In this document: positions 9,961 to 22,984 of the stretch, one piece after another | Numbering within the stretch: the first letter of the stretch is position 1 | Layout of the letters: each line of letters starts with the position of its first letter | Assembly: GCA_964017045.1 (NCBI GenBank) | Contig: OZ024802.1 | Location: 12,784,435-12,848,434 of the forward strand | Direction: 5' to 3' | Origin: Omphiscola glabra | Taxonomy: Eukaryota; Mollusca; Gastropoda; Lymnaeidae | Length of the DNA: 64,000 nt | Notes under the pieces: model-generated | Databases searched by the model: none | What the model saw: the letters and a program-made list of their open reading frames with translations, nothing else | Told to the model about the DNA's origin: nothing | Made by a program: the position numbers and the translations under genes

Positions 9961-11899
9961 AAACCAATGTGTAATTAACTCATCAGAGACAATGTGTAAA
10001 TAGCTCATCAGAGACAATGTGTAAATAACTCATCAGAGACAATGTGTAAATAACTCATCAGAGACAATGTGTAAATAGCTCATCAGAACCAATGTGTAAA
10101 TAACTCATCAGAGACAATGTGTAAATAACTCATCAGAGACAATGTGTAAATAGCTCATCAGAGACAATGTGTAATTAACTCATCAGAACCAATGTGTAAA
10201 TAGCTCATCAGAGACAATGTGTAAATAACTCATCAGAGACAATGTGTAAATAGCTCATCAGAACCAATGTGTAAATAGCTCATCAGAGACAATGTGTAAA
10301 TAACTCATCAGAACAAATGTGTAATTAACTCATCAGAACCAATGTGTAAATAACTCATCAGAGACAATGTGTAAATAGCTCATCAGAGACAATGTGTAAT
10401 TAACTCATCAGAACAAATGTGTAATTAACTCATCAGAGACAATGTGTAAATAACTCATCAGAGACAATGTGTAAATAGCTCATCAGAGACAATGTGTAAA
10501 TAGCTCATCAGATACAATGTGTAATTAACTCATCAGAACAAATGTGTAAATAACTCATCAGAGACAATGTGTAAATAACTCATCAGAGACAATGTGTAAA
10601 TAGCTCATCAGAGACAATGTGTAATTAACTCATCAGAACAAATGTGTAATTAACTCATCAGAACCAATGTGTAATTAACTCATCAGAACCAATGTGTAAT
10701 TAACTCATCAGAGACAATGTTGAATTAACTCATCAGAACAAATGTGTAATTAACTCATCAGAACAAATGTGTAATTAACTGATCAGAGACAATGTGTAAT
10801 TAACTCATCAGAACAAATGTGTAATTAACTCATCAGAGACAATGTGTAAATAACTCATCAGAGACAATGTGTAAATAGCTCATCAGAGACAATGTGTAAT
10901 TAACTCATCAGAACAAATGTGTAATTAACTCATCAGAACCAATGTGTAATTAACTCATCAGAACCAATGTGTAATTAACTCATCAGAGACAATGTGTAAT
11001 TAACTCATCAGAACAAATGTGTAATTAACTCATCAGAACAAATGTGTAATTAACTCATCAGAGACAATGTGTAATTAACTCATCAGAACCAATGTGTAAT
11101 TAACTCATCAGAACAAATGTGTAATTAACTCATCAGAACAAATGTGTAATTAACTCATCAGAACCAATGTGTAATTAACTCATCAGAACCAATGTGTAAT
11201 TAACTCATCAGAACCAATGTGTAATTAACTCATCAGAACCAATGTGTAATTAACTCATCAGAGACAATGTGTAATTAACTCATCAGAACAAATGTGTAAT
11301 TAACTCATCAGAACAAATGTGTAATTAACTCATCAGAACCAATGTGTAATTAACTCATCAGAGACAATGTGTAATTAACTCATCAGAGAAAATGTGTAAT
11401 TAACTCATCAGAACCAATGTGTAATTAACTCATCAGAGATAATGTGTAATTAACTCATCAGAACCAATGTATAATTAACTCATCAGAACCAATGTGTAAT
11501 TAACTCATCAGAACCAATGTGTAATTAACTCATCAGAACCAATGTGTAATTAACTCATCAGAACCAATGTGTAAATAACTCATCAGAACCAATATGTAAA
11601 TATCTCATCAGAACCAATGTGTAAATAGCTCATCAGAACCAATGTGTAAATAACTCATCAGAATCAATGTGTAAAGAATCAGAACCAATGTTTAATTAAA
11701 TCATCACAACCAATGTGTAAATAGCTCATCAGAACCAATGTGTAAATAACTCATCAGAACCTATGTGTAAAGAACTCATCAGAACCTATGTGTAAAGAAC
11801 TCATCAGAACCTATGTGTAAATAGCTCATCAGAACCAATGTGTAAATAGCTCATCAGAACCAATGTGTAAATAGCTCATCAGAACCAATGTGTAAATAA
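9961..11899. repeat. Satellite-like array, 25 bp unit, about 77 copies
   Basis: Head-to-tail units such as gtaattaactcatcagaac followed by caatgt. Variable positions define subtypes: gtaaat or gtaatt, taact or tagct, and gagac, gaacc or gaaca. Subtypes are zoned: gtaaat types dominate both edges and gtaatt types the middle. The right edge has more substitutions (cctatg, taaagaactc), as expected at an array border. There are no unique spacers, so it is not CRISPR-like. Confidence 0.99.
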
Positions 11900-12714
11900 A
11901 GCACACAGACGCAGCGTAAAATCAAGGAAACAAATGGCACACAACAAGTTACACCAATAAAAGCACATTAATTGTCTATTTTTACGAGCAGTTTCCGTGC
12001 GCCCTTGACTTAGTGAAGGCGGGGCACCGTGGCTGTCATCGAGTTAATTTTAGCCACAATCTCCTTGTTAGCTGACGACACAAGAGTCCAACCGAGACAA
12101 ACGACCCATTTCTAGTATTTCATTTTGGTATAGAGATTAGCCAGCGTTGTGTTTTCCAAAGGAACGACTTCTATTAAAATACATTAATTAAATAAAAAAT
12201 ATAATAATTGTAAATCACAATCAATAACCAATATATATTAACCTATCTCCCCGAGCTTAAAGCCTTACACGTTTAATTCAAATGAATTATAAAAACAAAT
12301 GATATTACCACTAACAAAAAGAAATAGCTCTGTGCAACAAATTAAAGATTTTGAACCGGGGCAGCTTCTTACAGCCCACTTGGGCTGGTTCGAATCGTAA
12401 AAAAAAAAAATATATTTATATATATATAATCTGGAATTATTCAGGAAATCGAAGCTACGTCATTCTCCCAGCAGTCCGAAACTGGTACATCAACGAACAC
12501 CAACAAAAGCTGAAATGATCGGATGAGCGCTTTATTTTCAAAGACAACACACTCCCCGAAAAAACCTTTTAGCTGACGGGTCTATTTGTTGTCCTGTGTC
12601 TATTTGTTGTCAAGTGTCTAAACCTTAGCGTCAAAACAACCTTTGCTTTAAATGAACTAAGAATTTTTCCAACTCGTCGGTGACAAAAAAACCACCTTCA
12701 AATTTATGTTTAAC
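11900..12714. other. No gene seen; SINE-like fragment
   Basis: AT-rich. At 12380-12410 a ggttcgaatcg motif (similar to a tRNA B box) is followed by a poly-A run, as in the tail of a tRNA-derived SINE. No A box or full tRNA fold was found. Confidence 0.4.
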
Positions 12715-12813
12715 AAATATTACTAAGCATTGGCAACCAAGCATGGGAAATATTACAAAGTATTGGCAGCCAAGCATGGGAAATATTACAAAGTATTGGC
12801 AGCCAAGCATGGG
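12715..12813. repeat. Tandem repeat, 33 bp unit, 3 copies
   Basis: Three consecutive units ending gccaagcatggg; the second and third are identical and the first differs at a few positions. Confidence 0.9.
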
Positions 12814-12915
12814 AAACCAATAAATTGAGTCAAAAATATTTTCACTGACAGGACTTTCAAGTTTGAAGTATGTAATTTTCAACACGAAGTTCAAATGAAA
12901 ATAGAATTCTGTGAT

Positions 12916-13030
12916 GTATGACATCAACACCAAGGTGTGGGTTGCCTAAGTATTGTATGACATCAACACCAAGGTGTGGGTTGCCCAAGTGATGTATGAC
13001 ATCAACACCAAGGTGTTGGGTTGCCTCAGA
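12916..13030. repeat. Tandem repeat, 39-41 bp unit, 3 copies
   Basis: Three copies of gtatgacatcaacaccaagg plus a gtgttgggttgcc-like half. The unit includes the near-palindrome caccaaggtg. Confidence 0.9.
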
Positions 13031-13139
13031 GCCGTTGCGGAAAAATGGGACGCGCTATGAAAAACCGAAAATCCTTAATTAACTACTGCTCCAATATGAT
13101 GATGTTTATTACCCATTTTTACAAAATCTGCCACTAGCC

Positions 13140-13291
13140 CAGCGGTCGGCGGCATGCGGCTCCTTGAAGGAGTAGATGCGGCTCCCCCCCCCCCTCTCAA
13201 CGTCTCTATACTGACATGCTGCTCCAAAAAGATGTTCTTAGCAGATATAATTTATTAGAACTCATTACTCAAAAAAGGTTGCCGACCCCTG
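13140..13291. mobile_element. Nonautonomous hAT-like MITE
   Basis: Terminal inverted repeats cagcggtcggc and gccgacccctg match at 10 of 11 positions. The 8 bp flanks cactagcc and tactagac match at 6 of 8, consistent with an old hAT-type duplication. The interior has gcatgcggctcc and a poly-C run and no ORF. Confidence 0.65.
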
Positions 13292-13299
13292 TACTAGAC

Positions 13300-14211
13300 A
13301 TATTATATGGAAAGTTGAGTTTTAAATTGAACGTGTGGAAAATAATTCTCTACACCATCCTAATACGATACTTCAAAGTAATGTAGTCAATAAGATCCAA
13401 CAAACAAAGAGACATAAAGATTCTATCAACTAGAAATAAAACCGCAAAAAAAAAAAAAAAAAAAAAATTGGCGGTGGCAATGCGTGAACTTGGCTTCCAT
13501 TTAAGTTACTTGACAAAACATGCATTCAAGTAGCGCACTTTATAAGAATCCCAATCAGTGCTAACTTCTTGGAATTTTATTTAGCTCGCCTATGGAACAG
13601 CGTTACAACCATACATACATACATACGTACGTACATTCCTAGAGAATTATTATTTGTGATACTTTAATTTCATTCTTTTAAAAAACATCAGCAAAAGTGT
13701 AGATTTTCAAATGGTTCAGCCTAACAAGAGTCTGGTTTGGGGGAGGGGACTACTTATCACCGCCTGGTTTCTAGGAGGGGGGGGGGACTACACATCACCG
13801 CCTGATTCCGGCCACGTATGTAGCAGTCTTGCAGCCCCTCGCTTCGTGTCAACATCATCGACAGTAACCATAACTCCAGGCCCGGTTGTTAAATCGCGTG
13901 ACCACTGAGATTTGAGCTGGGGGATCATTACCGCGTGCAAGGCAAATCTTGTTAATTAATGACGTATGGTCCAAGATGCGACGCGTCATACAACAAAATA
14001 AATGGCTAGCATTGAGATCTCAAGAACTGGACTTCAGTAGGAAGTCATTCATTAGTGTGTTTGATTCTACGAGTGAACTGTTTCAAAAAACGACTTCTCC
14101 TATACCCGTGTTCCCAATATGCTACAACTTGATATTTTTGAGCTTATGCATTTCTCGTCATATTTTACTTAAGATACATTTAAAAAAAATTAAGATTACT
14201 ATTTGCTTATG
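13300..14211. other. No gene seen
   Basis: Contains a long A run near 13446-13467 and a short catacata microsatellite near 13610. ORFs of 65 and 87 codons have no recognisable motif. Confidence 0.55.
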
Positions 14212-14957
14212 AAATGTCACATTGTACTAAACCATATCAAATGTCACCTTGTACTAAACCATATCAAATATCATCGTGTACTTAACAATACCAAATGTCA
14301 CCTGGGCTAAACGACACCAAATGCCACCTTTTATTTAAAAAGACCAAATGTCACATTGTACAAAACCCTATCAAATGTCAACTTGTACTAAACAATACCG
14401 AATGTCACTTTGTACTAAACAATATCAAATGTCGCCTTGGACTAAAGCACACCAAATGTCATCTTTTATTAAAAAAGCAAAAACCCCATATCGCACTAAA
14501 CCCTATCAAATGTCAACTGTTAAAATAAACAATACCAAATGTCACCTTGTACTAAACATTATCAAATGTAACCCTCGACTAAACCATACCAAATGTCGTA
14601 CTAACCCATACTATTAGTCACTTTGTACTAATCCATACCAAATATCATCTACAACTAAAAAGAGCAAATATCGCATTGTACTAAAAATACCAACTATGAC
14701 CTTGTACTAAACCATACCAAATGTCACCTTGCACCAAACCATACCAAATGTCACCTTGCACCAAACCATACCAAATGTCACCTTGCACCAAACCATACCA
14801 AATGTCACCTTGCACCAAACCATACAAATGTCACCTTATACTAAAAAAGACCAAATGTCACCTTGTACTAAAGAAGACCAAACACCACCATGTTCTAAAA
14901 AAGACAAAATATCATCTTGTACTTAAGAAGACCAAATATAACCAAGTACTAAAGAGA
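14212..14957. repeat. Minisatellite, about 27 bp unit, about 27 copies
   Basis: Units contain aaatgtcaccttgtactaaa followed by an accatacc-like end. The middle third (near 14715-14825) has five nearly identical copies using gcacc in place of gtact, a recent local expansion inside an older diverged array. Confidence 0.95.
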
Positions 14958-17900
14958 CCCTGTACTGATGTGGCAAGATGCCACTTAATAGTAATAAGGT
15001 AACACACTCCAAGAGTGTCACTTTATACTATACAGGTTGTACTGTAACAAAAAGTCGTACACACTCACCAAAATTGAAAGGAGCACAAAGCAGTGTGATT
15101 GGCCCTAACTTCATGTTTGGTCACCCATGTACCGTCATTTTCCCGTGTGTGTCCTATATCTGGCAGATCCTTTTGAATCTGGGTCATTTTGAATTGATTG
15201 AGACGAGTACAACAAGCAACATTAGATCTTAGTCATTTCACCGGTCTGTCTGGCCTCTTCGTAAGTAAAACGCATGCTATATCCTTATTGTGTAGATTAC
15301 AATTTATTATATGTTTTTGATGGGTGATTCCTGTTAGTTACTGATCAAGTTAAGGAGTGTTTTAGTTCAATGACTTGTCAAGCTCATTGAATATACCCCT
15401 TCACAATGCTATCGCCATAGTAAGACATGCGGCCGCGCGTCATGTCTTTTATATACCCGCGTGTGCGTGCGTTTACAACTAACAGATATAACTTATAACG
15501 TTCTAGTTACACATGCTGAAATGCGCCAAGTTTCAAATAAGAGCGTGTACACCCTTATCCAACTAACGATTATACTTTGCAATGCTTGAGTTGGACGTAA
15601 TGCCGTGCGCTGAGTCAGTCGTACATAGAACTGGTGTTTGCGCTAGGACAATCCTCAACAGTCATATTATTATATCAAACGCCTGGCCATGCGGTGAAGT
15701 CTTACATAGACCCACGTTTGCAGCATTATAAGTGTAATAGCCAGTACGTAGAATTGTTGGTTAACTCAATCGCCGAGTACCTCAGGGTCACCATGCTTAA
15801 AATAGATACGGGATAAGCTGCGAGCATAAATATATTGAGATTGTACTGGACGCCCTGGCATCTCACTACAGCCCACAGCTTAAAATCTGCAATAATTAAA
15901 TATTAATTAAGGGGGGAGGTACACCGAGAAAAATGGAAAAAGGCTAATTTTCGATTTAGCAATCATCATTGATATCAAATTAAAGTGTATTCAATTCTGC
16001 ACAATTATGTGTAATTATTTTTGATTTATGTTAAATAGTTCTTGAGCTATGAATTTTTTATTAGAAGGGGTAGTATCAGAAACTACCCCAAAAAAATAAA
16101 AATCATTATACTTTTTCTGAATTAATTATTTTAAAACAATGATGACCTCCCCAATAATTGTTTAATACAATGATCAGTCCTTTTAAATATGGCAGCTTCC
16201 ATAGAAATAAAAAAAAAAAAAAATTGTGAACATTATAATTGTCTTAATATTTGTTTATAATTTGTTTATACAATGCCTAGTGATAGCAAATATTCAAAGA
16301 AACGAATGTTTCATAAAAATAGATATATTAAGCCTAATATTGGTCCCAATGTGGAGATTTAAAATGGAAATAAAATAAAACAATCTGAATTGATTCAATC
16401 GTTCAAGTTCAAGATGAATTACCCTTGGCTTGACTAAAATTAAAATACCCAAGTGTAGTGTTCTTGAAACACCATATGCCACGCCCACCCAGAACAGGGC
16501 AGAAATTAAATTGAAAGACATCTATGTAGTAAATGATTCTCATTGAGATTAAAGTGAAGATTAATTTTAAATGTTTATTATAATAAAAGTGAATCAGTAT
16601 CAGTAGTCAGCAATGAATTTAATTAGGCCAATTTTGTATACCTTTCACATCCAAGTATATTTAATAAATATCTAGATAGTTATAATCAAAATACGAACGA
16701 ATCGATGAATAGTACTATATTGAAAATGTGCCCTAAGAACAAATATAATGGTTTAAGAGCTGTCAACATTGATGTGGCATTAGCAAGCCTTCTTTTAAAT
16801 GATGGATCCACAAAATAGGAGGCTCCTCTAAGATTTTTACAGCTTTCCCTTGGTCTGTTTACTTTCAATTATTTTATTACGATGGGCGCTATGCGGATCG
16901 AAAGCACAAAAACAAAAAAACCAAGTCCTTAGAAGCTAAAAGAACCAGAAGAAGGCTTAAATTAGGGTTAGAAGAGTCAAAAGTTGAAGCTAAATGATAT
17001 CCTTATCTTTCAGGGGGTCATTAAAATTAAAGAATTCATGTACTTTATGAACAAAATTAATGCGTGTTCATTCACAAAATTTCGACATTTAGTTCACATA
17101 AAAAATGATAACTTTTTTAAATGTCAACCAATTTGTTTGAAATTTTGCATGATGCTATATAATATAATTGTCTATGGCAGCAACTAAGCATATTACAATA
17201 TATTAATAATTACACATTTTACAATTTATCAAAATTTGATTTTAAAATTTCAAAATTAGGTTACTTTGGGATCCTGTGATATCAAAAGTATTCAATTTCT
17301 CACATTTTTCTTAGTTCATGCCATAGCTAATCCATATTTCTATATGGTTAAAAAAGTATAATAAATTTGAGCTTAAAACATTCTATCTAATTTTTTTAGT
17401 CTGACATGCCAATTTTCAACATCCCATTTTTCTTTTTTTTCCCCAATATAAGCAAACTATTATGTATTACTTTTTAATGGTTATTTTTTGTGTTATTATG
17501 GTAGAATGGCTATTCCTCCAGCTTCAGTGCAAATTTGACACTTGTAACTTCAATAGTTTTTTTTTGGTGAATTTTTTAGTAGTCGACCTATGTTCTGGGT
17601 GTACCTCCCCCCCGGATATGTCTATATATTTAATATATATATTTTTTTTGCATTGTCCTTCGGATACTCATGTTTGGTCAACTATTATTACTAATCGTTA
17701 TGATTAAGACTGACGAACGCATTAAGTGTTGACTTTTTTCCACATGCGCTTTTATAAAACTTTTGCTTACAAGCATATTATAGCTATATATCCATCAGTA
17801 AGGATAAATAGTGGAAAATGAAGCAATTGGTAACACGTTGCCAAATCTTTAAACTAACCTTAACAGTTTAAAATAAAATTCATTAATAGACAAAGCAACT

Positions 17901-18104
17901 AAACAACTAGAAGAATCTTTTATACTTTAAATCAGTTTATAATAGATTATAATTAACTAAACTTTATTTCGGGTTTTCCCGGAATACCGGGATGAGAAAA
18001 ACTTTATTACCGCGTTCTCCCAGGATAAGCGAAACCCCGGGAAAAAACAGCCCCAGTGGATACTTTAGTTACATTTCATTTAAATTGCTGCGGTGACAAA
18101 CTCG
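14958..18104. other. No gene seen over about 3.1 kb
   Basis: Mostly unique AT-rich DNA. ORFs reach only 60-84 codons and lack motifs, strong codon bias or clear splice-flanked exons. Regulatory or noncoding RNA content cannot be judged by eye. Confidence 0.5.
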
Positions 18105-18650
18105 ATTGTTAAATGCATTCAAAGGATCACAACAGTATTGTTAAATGCATTCAAATGATCACAACTGTATTGTTAAATGCATTCAAAGGATCACAACTGT
18201 ATTGTTAAATGCATTCAAAGGATCACAACTGTATTGTTAAATGCATTCAAAGGATCACAACTGTATTGTTAAATGCATTCAAAGGATCACAACTGTATTG
18301 TTAAATGCATTCAAAGGATCACAATTGTATTGTTAACTGCATTCAAAGGATCACAATTGTATTGTTAAATGCATTCAAAGGAACACAACTGTATTGTTAA
18401 ATGCATTCAAAGGATCACAACTGTATTGTTAAATGCTTTCAAATGCTCACAATTGTATTGTTAAATGCATTCAAAGGATCACAATTGTATTGTTAACTGC
18501 ATTCAAAGGATCACAATTGTATTGTTAAATGCATTCAAAGGAACACAACTGTATTGTTAAATGCATTCAAAGGATCACAACTGTATTGTTAAATGCTTTC
18601 AAAGGCTCACAATTGTATTGTTAAATGCATTCAAAGGATCACAACTGTAT
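18105..18650. repeat. Minisatellite, 32 bp unit, about 17 copies
   Basis: Units of attgttaaatgcattcaaag followed by gatcacaactgt. A short block of variant units (aaatgctttcaaa, aactgcattc) appears twice in the same order, suggesting duplication of a multi-unit segment. Confidence 0.97.
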
Positions 18651-18897
18651 CAGATTTCAAGAACTGTGTGTAGTATGAAATGTTCTCCATGTCTGTGACT
18701 ATAATATTAGAAGAAACATTTACCAGCTTCTTGGAGGCGGTTTCCCTCATCTGACGGAACTGATTTAGATTGGCGTCTCTTTTCGGACAGCGAAAAAGAT
18801 TAATACCATTTTTCAAAGGCGTATTATTATTTAAAGTTGTATTTAACTTTGCAATAAAGCCGACGCGCTCTTCTTGTACGATCCTACCGTTATATTT
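18651..18897 (-). other. Unique island with an open frame between two arrays
   Basis: About 250 bp of non-repetitive sequence. It is almost filled by an 89-codon minus-strand ORF (18631-18900) with mixed, protein-like composition, for example LFRCPKRDANLNQFRQMRET. The last residues of the ORF come from the neighbouring array. I do not recognise a family. It could be an exon fragment or a captured gene piece, or chance. Confidence 0.2.
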
Positions 18898-19424
18898 CAA
18901 GCTTCCACATATCTTGCTCCACTACTCTCCAAAGAAGTGATCAATCTTTCACATATCTTGCTCCACTACTCTCCAAAGAAGTAAGCAAGCTTCCACATAT
19001 CTTGATCCACTACTCTCCAAAGAAGTAAGCAAGCTTCCACATACCTTGCTCCACTACTCTACAAAGAAGTAAGCAAGCTTCCACATATCTTACTCCACTA
19101 CTCTCCAAAGAAGTAAGCAAGCTTCCACATATCTTGCTCCACTACTCTACAAAGAAGTAAGCAAGCTTCCACATATCTTGCTCCACTACTCTCCAAAGAA
19201 GTAATCACGCTCCCACACATCTTGCTCCACTACTCTCCAAAGAAGTATGCAAGCTCCCACATATCTTGCTCCACTACTCTCCAAAGAAGTATGCAAGCTC
19301 CCACATATCTTGCTCCACTACTCTCCAAAGAAGTAAGCACGCTCCCACACATCTTGCTCCACTACTCTCCAAAGATGTAAGCAAGCTTCCACATATCTTG
19401 CTCCACTACTCTACAAAGAAGTCA
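18898..19424. repeat. Minisatellite, 44 bp unit, 12 copies
   Basis: Units run caagcttccacatatcttgc then tccactactctccaaagaag. Variants include ctctac for ctctcc and agctccc for agcttcc. Confidence 0.97.
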
Positions 19425-20239
19425 GCACTTTATTTCTACAAGTTGTTACTACGGCTTAAAAATGCGGCCAGATGACGATTAAAAAACTTTCGGATACTGG
19501 TGCCCCCCCCCCCACCCCCCTCCATTTTCCGTCCCGCACCGGTCAACCCTAAAAATTATCTATTTTCTTATTACTATTTGATTGACCCATACAGGACACG
19601 AGAAAGAAATATCTGCAGGTAGATCTCTTTAATAAATGGGTCTCCTCCTTAAAAAAAAAAAATAATATAATTATTGGGTTTGTAATGAGGTATTTTAGCA
19701 GGATGGATAACCCACTCAATAGATCTCCAAGGAAATTAAATACATTTTATTAATAGAAGAACCTTTCAGTCGTCGTACTGATTGTCGCCTTTAAAAGTAC
19801 GCCAGCAAGTTGAATAAATGTACTTCAAGAGCTCTGCGCCAACAAAAGATCAATTGTTATAACGAGCCAGGCGATCCATCAAACAAGAAAACGGCCAAAA
19901 AGTACTTTTTAAAAAAAATGTTGCAGTAAATTTTATATTATTATTATTATTATTATAAATTAAGAATTTTGTATTTTAAATTATAAAAATCTTTCCCCGG
20001 AAATGACCTGTTGAGAAATGACTCTGAATGAAAAAGATATCCCTAGGGATTGAACCCACCACATTCGCATTCAGCCATCACAAATGCCAGTAAAGATCAT
20101 TATGTAGACTTGCATTGAAAAGTATTCACTTTATTTTATTTACTTATTTAACCCGAATTAAGCCGACGTCAATTTGAAACCCTTGTTTTATTCTAAATCT
20201 GAACAACATCCCATGCTACTTGGTGGCTCTGTCAAACTT
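19425..20239. other. No gene seen; possible SINE fragment
   Basis: A poly-C tract at about 19503 and a (TTA)n tract near 19940. On the minus strand around 20040-20080, ggttcaatccc resembles a tRNA B box, and tggctgaatgcg upstream resembles an A box but is too close for a normal tRNA. Confidence 0.35.
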
Positions 20240-20492
20240 TGAAACATGAACATTACATCTCCTTGACAAACTGTGCTGTTTGAAAGATGAACATTACATC
20301 TCCTTGACAAACTGTGCTGTTTGAAAGATGAACATTACATCTCCTTGACAAACTGTGCTGTTTGAAAGATGAACATTACATCTCCTTGACAAACTGTGCT
20401 GTTTGAAAGATGAACATTACATCTCCTTGACAAACTGTGCTGTTTGAAAGATGAACATTACATCTCCTTGACAAACTGTGCTGTTTGAAAGA
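20240..20492. repeat. Minisatellite, 41 bp unit, 6 copies
   Basis: Nearly identical units containing gaaagatgaacattacatct and ccttgacaaactgtgctgtt. Only the first copy is diverged. Confidence 0.97.
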
Positions 20493-20897
20493 AACATCAC
20501 TCGTGCTTAAACTTAAAATAGCTGGTTCAAAATGTCTTCGATTTATCTAAAAAACAGACAGGAGAGCATGCCAAGAATATATATATATATTTTTTTTTTA
20601 AATGTCCAAAAAAGGGAGTTCACAGCAAAGAACTATTGAAACGAAATGCACTTTCCGACGAACATATAAAAACATGAACGAAACATTGACGAAACAAACA
20701 CACACGTAGGCTGAAAACTGGGAAAAAGGGGGGGGGGGAAAGTGATGATAAATCTTCAAAGCCGAGAATGATTTGTTTTCTGGAACTAGACAGACATTCG
20801 CGAGAAGACTAGACAGATATTAGAGAGCCGACCAATCGATAAACACTGGATCTACGACACGTATTACTTGCCCTGATAGGGATTCACTGAAACATAT

Positions 20898-21227
20898 TAC
20901 CAGGCTGTAGTCACTAGATACCAGGCTGTAGTCACTAGATACCAGGATGTAGTCACTAGATACCAGGCTGTAGTCACTAGATACCAGGCTGTAGTCACTA
21001 GATACCAGGCTGTAGTCACTAGATACCAGGCTGTAGTCACTAGATACCAGGCTGTAGTCACTAGATACCAGGCTGTAGTCACTAGATACCAGGCTGTAGT
21101 CACTAGATACCAGGCTGTAGTCACTAGATACCAGGCTGTAGTCACTAGATACCAGGCTGTAGTCACTAGATACCAGGCTGTAGTCACTAGATACCAGGCT
21201 GTAGTCACTAGTTACCAGGCTATACAA
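20898..21227. repeat. Minisatellite, 21 bp unit, about 15 copies
   Basis: Near-perfect copies of ggctgtagtcactagatacc(a). The 21 bp period gives seven-residue repeats in several frames, producing the 103- and 135-codon minus-strand ORFs, which are not genes. Confidence 0.98.
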
Positions 21228-21954
21228 TATTTTTATAAGAAGGATCTAATTCAATTGCGCACAATATAAAAATTCCCTACTACGACTACTACTGCACCAA
21301 GCAGGGTGCATATTTGTGTCCTAAATCTAATTCGGATTGAGAAAAAACACTATGACTATTAATTTCTTTATTTATTTTAAAGAAATCGAATCTATATGGG
21401 TAAATTAGAAATACAATTATTATAACAATACTGAATGTGAGAGTTAAGATCAAGAGGCAGGACGAATTTCGGTTTCGGCGCCGAATGTTGCCATGCAGTG
21501 TCGGTTTCGGTCGAAACAGAAAAGTTAACTATCGGTTTTGGCTGGAAGTTGCTGAGGCTTTCGACCGTCTACCAGAAGTCAGACTGTAACGCCGTCTGTC
21601 AGACCGTCTACCAGACGTCAGACTGTAACACCGTCTGCCGGAATATCTACCAGACGTCATACTGTAACACCGTCTGTCGGCCATCTGATATTCATTAACG
21701 CTCGATCGTATCATAAATGACCATTCCTCAGCGAATACCTCTCACAGCTGCATGATGACCTCATCAATGTTGCCAAATGCAATGGTGAATAGCTTTGTGA
21801 ACAAAATCCCAAGAAATGGTAACATTTGCATTATTTTTGTTTTACATTTTAAAAAAATAATAAGTGCGAGTAAATTTTTATGAGATTAAAAATATTTCTT
21901 AAAACAAAAACCTGTGACAGACGAGAACATTGATTATGATAATATTCTTTAGAT
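21228..21954. other. No gene seen; short degenerate repeat
   Basis: At about 21565-21685 three imperfect units of cgtctaccagacgtcagact are present, with inner near-palindromes. The remainder is unremarkable. Confidence 0.5.
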
Positions 21955-22118
21955 CAGGGGTTCTCAACATGTGGGTCAGTTACGCAGGAGTCGCCTAAGA
22001 CCATCGGAAAACACATATTTTTGAAGTAGCAACGAAAATAAATGTATGGTTGGTGGGTCACCACAACATGAGGAACTGTATTAAAGGGTCACGACATAAG
22101 GAAGGCTGAGAACCAGTG
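21955..22118 (+). mobile_element. SPIN-like nonautonomous hAT element, copy 2
   Basis: Starts caggggttctcaac and ends ggctgagaaccagtg. Internal gtcgcctaagaccatcgg, a tagcaacgaaaataa segment and cacaacatgagg match the family layout. Flanking 8-mers ctttagat and ctttacat match at 7 of 8, supporting a hAT-type target-site duplication. Confidence 0.85.
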
Positions 22119-22126
22119 CTTTACAT

Positions 22127-22984
22127 ATAAGAATTCTGCGTTTTGCAAATTTTCAATAAATATTTGATCTGGAGCGAGGAAAAAAGGTTGGGTAAATTTT
22201 TAAAGAAGATACCATTATTATACCAATATTCGTTTATGTTACGAATATTTAAAATGGTTCATAGATTAATTATTTTAAAAAAATAAATTGCATGTTTTTT
22301 AAAAAATTTTTTTAGAAAATAGGTGTTCCTTGTGGTTCAGATGCGTGTCAAGTGTTGTGGTAGGGCTATGCTATATAGAAATAGAATGCCTTCAAAGTGC
22401 AGTTATATTATTAACGAAGGCATCCGTATATAGATTCGTTTTTTGTTGTTGTAAAAACAAGAAAAGTCTGATTTTTTATTTAATAAATATATATTTCAAT
22501 GGTTATGAAAATTTTAGGTTTTTAAAATTTTATTTTTTACTTAATTTTTAAAGCATTTATTATTATTTTTGAGGATGCACATTATTATCCAAAGGTAGCG
22601 CCATTTGCCTCACATTACAAACACCGACAACACCGGGTCTTATCTTCTAGTGAATATAAAACAAAATGTATGTGTGCACTCGTTTGCCTCATTGGTAACC
22701 TTCAGAATAAAAACACCTTAAACGTTATATTAATTTAAGAATATTTCTAAATGATATCTACAAACTGATATTTTTTCCCCCTACTAAATACTACAGTTTC
22801 AAAATCATAACAGTAAACATTCAGTTTTGTAGTCATCCGCGTGGTAAATATGGTTAATATTGCAACAAGTCAATACCACCCACTATCGGACGATGACGTT
22901 CGCTGTTCCAACTGTTAAATTCTGCAAATTCAGAATCAGACTTCACACCCAGCCCCGGGCATGATATGAACCCCACCCCCCCAA
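22127..22984. other. No gene seen
   Basis: AT-rich with poly-T and poly-A runs. A 73-codon ORF at 22330 has no recognisable motif. Confidence 0.55.

Noticed and set aside
9961..11899. Regularly repeated 25 bp units, considered as a CRISPR array
   Set aside because: Units are directly contiguous with no unique spacers, the setting is eukaryotic and no cas-like genes exist. It is a tandem satellite.
12340..12412. tRNA gene or complete SINE with ggttcgaatcg
   Set aside because: Only a B-box-like motif and A tail; no A box, acceptor stem or cloverleaf could be drawn.
20030..20100. tRNA-like sequence on the minus strand
   Set aside because: A- and B-box-like motifs are too close together for a tRNA and no acceptor stem pairs; at most a SINE fragment.
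20820..21227. 135-codon minus-strand ORF with a YSLVSSD repeat
   Set aside because: Product of a near-perfect 21 bp array; the parallel frame is open as well.
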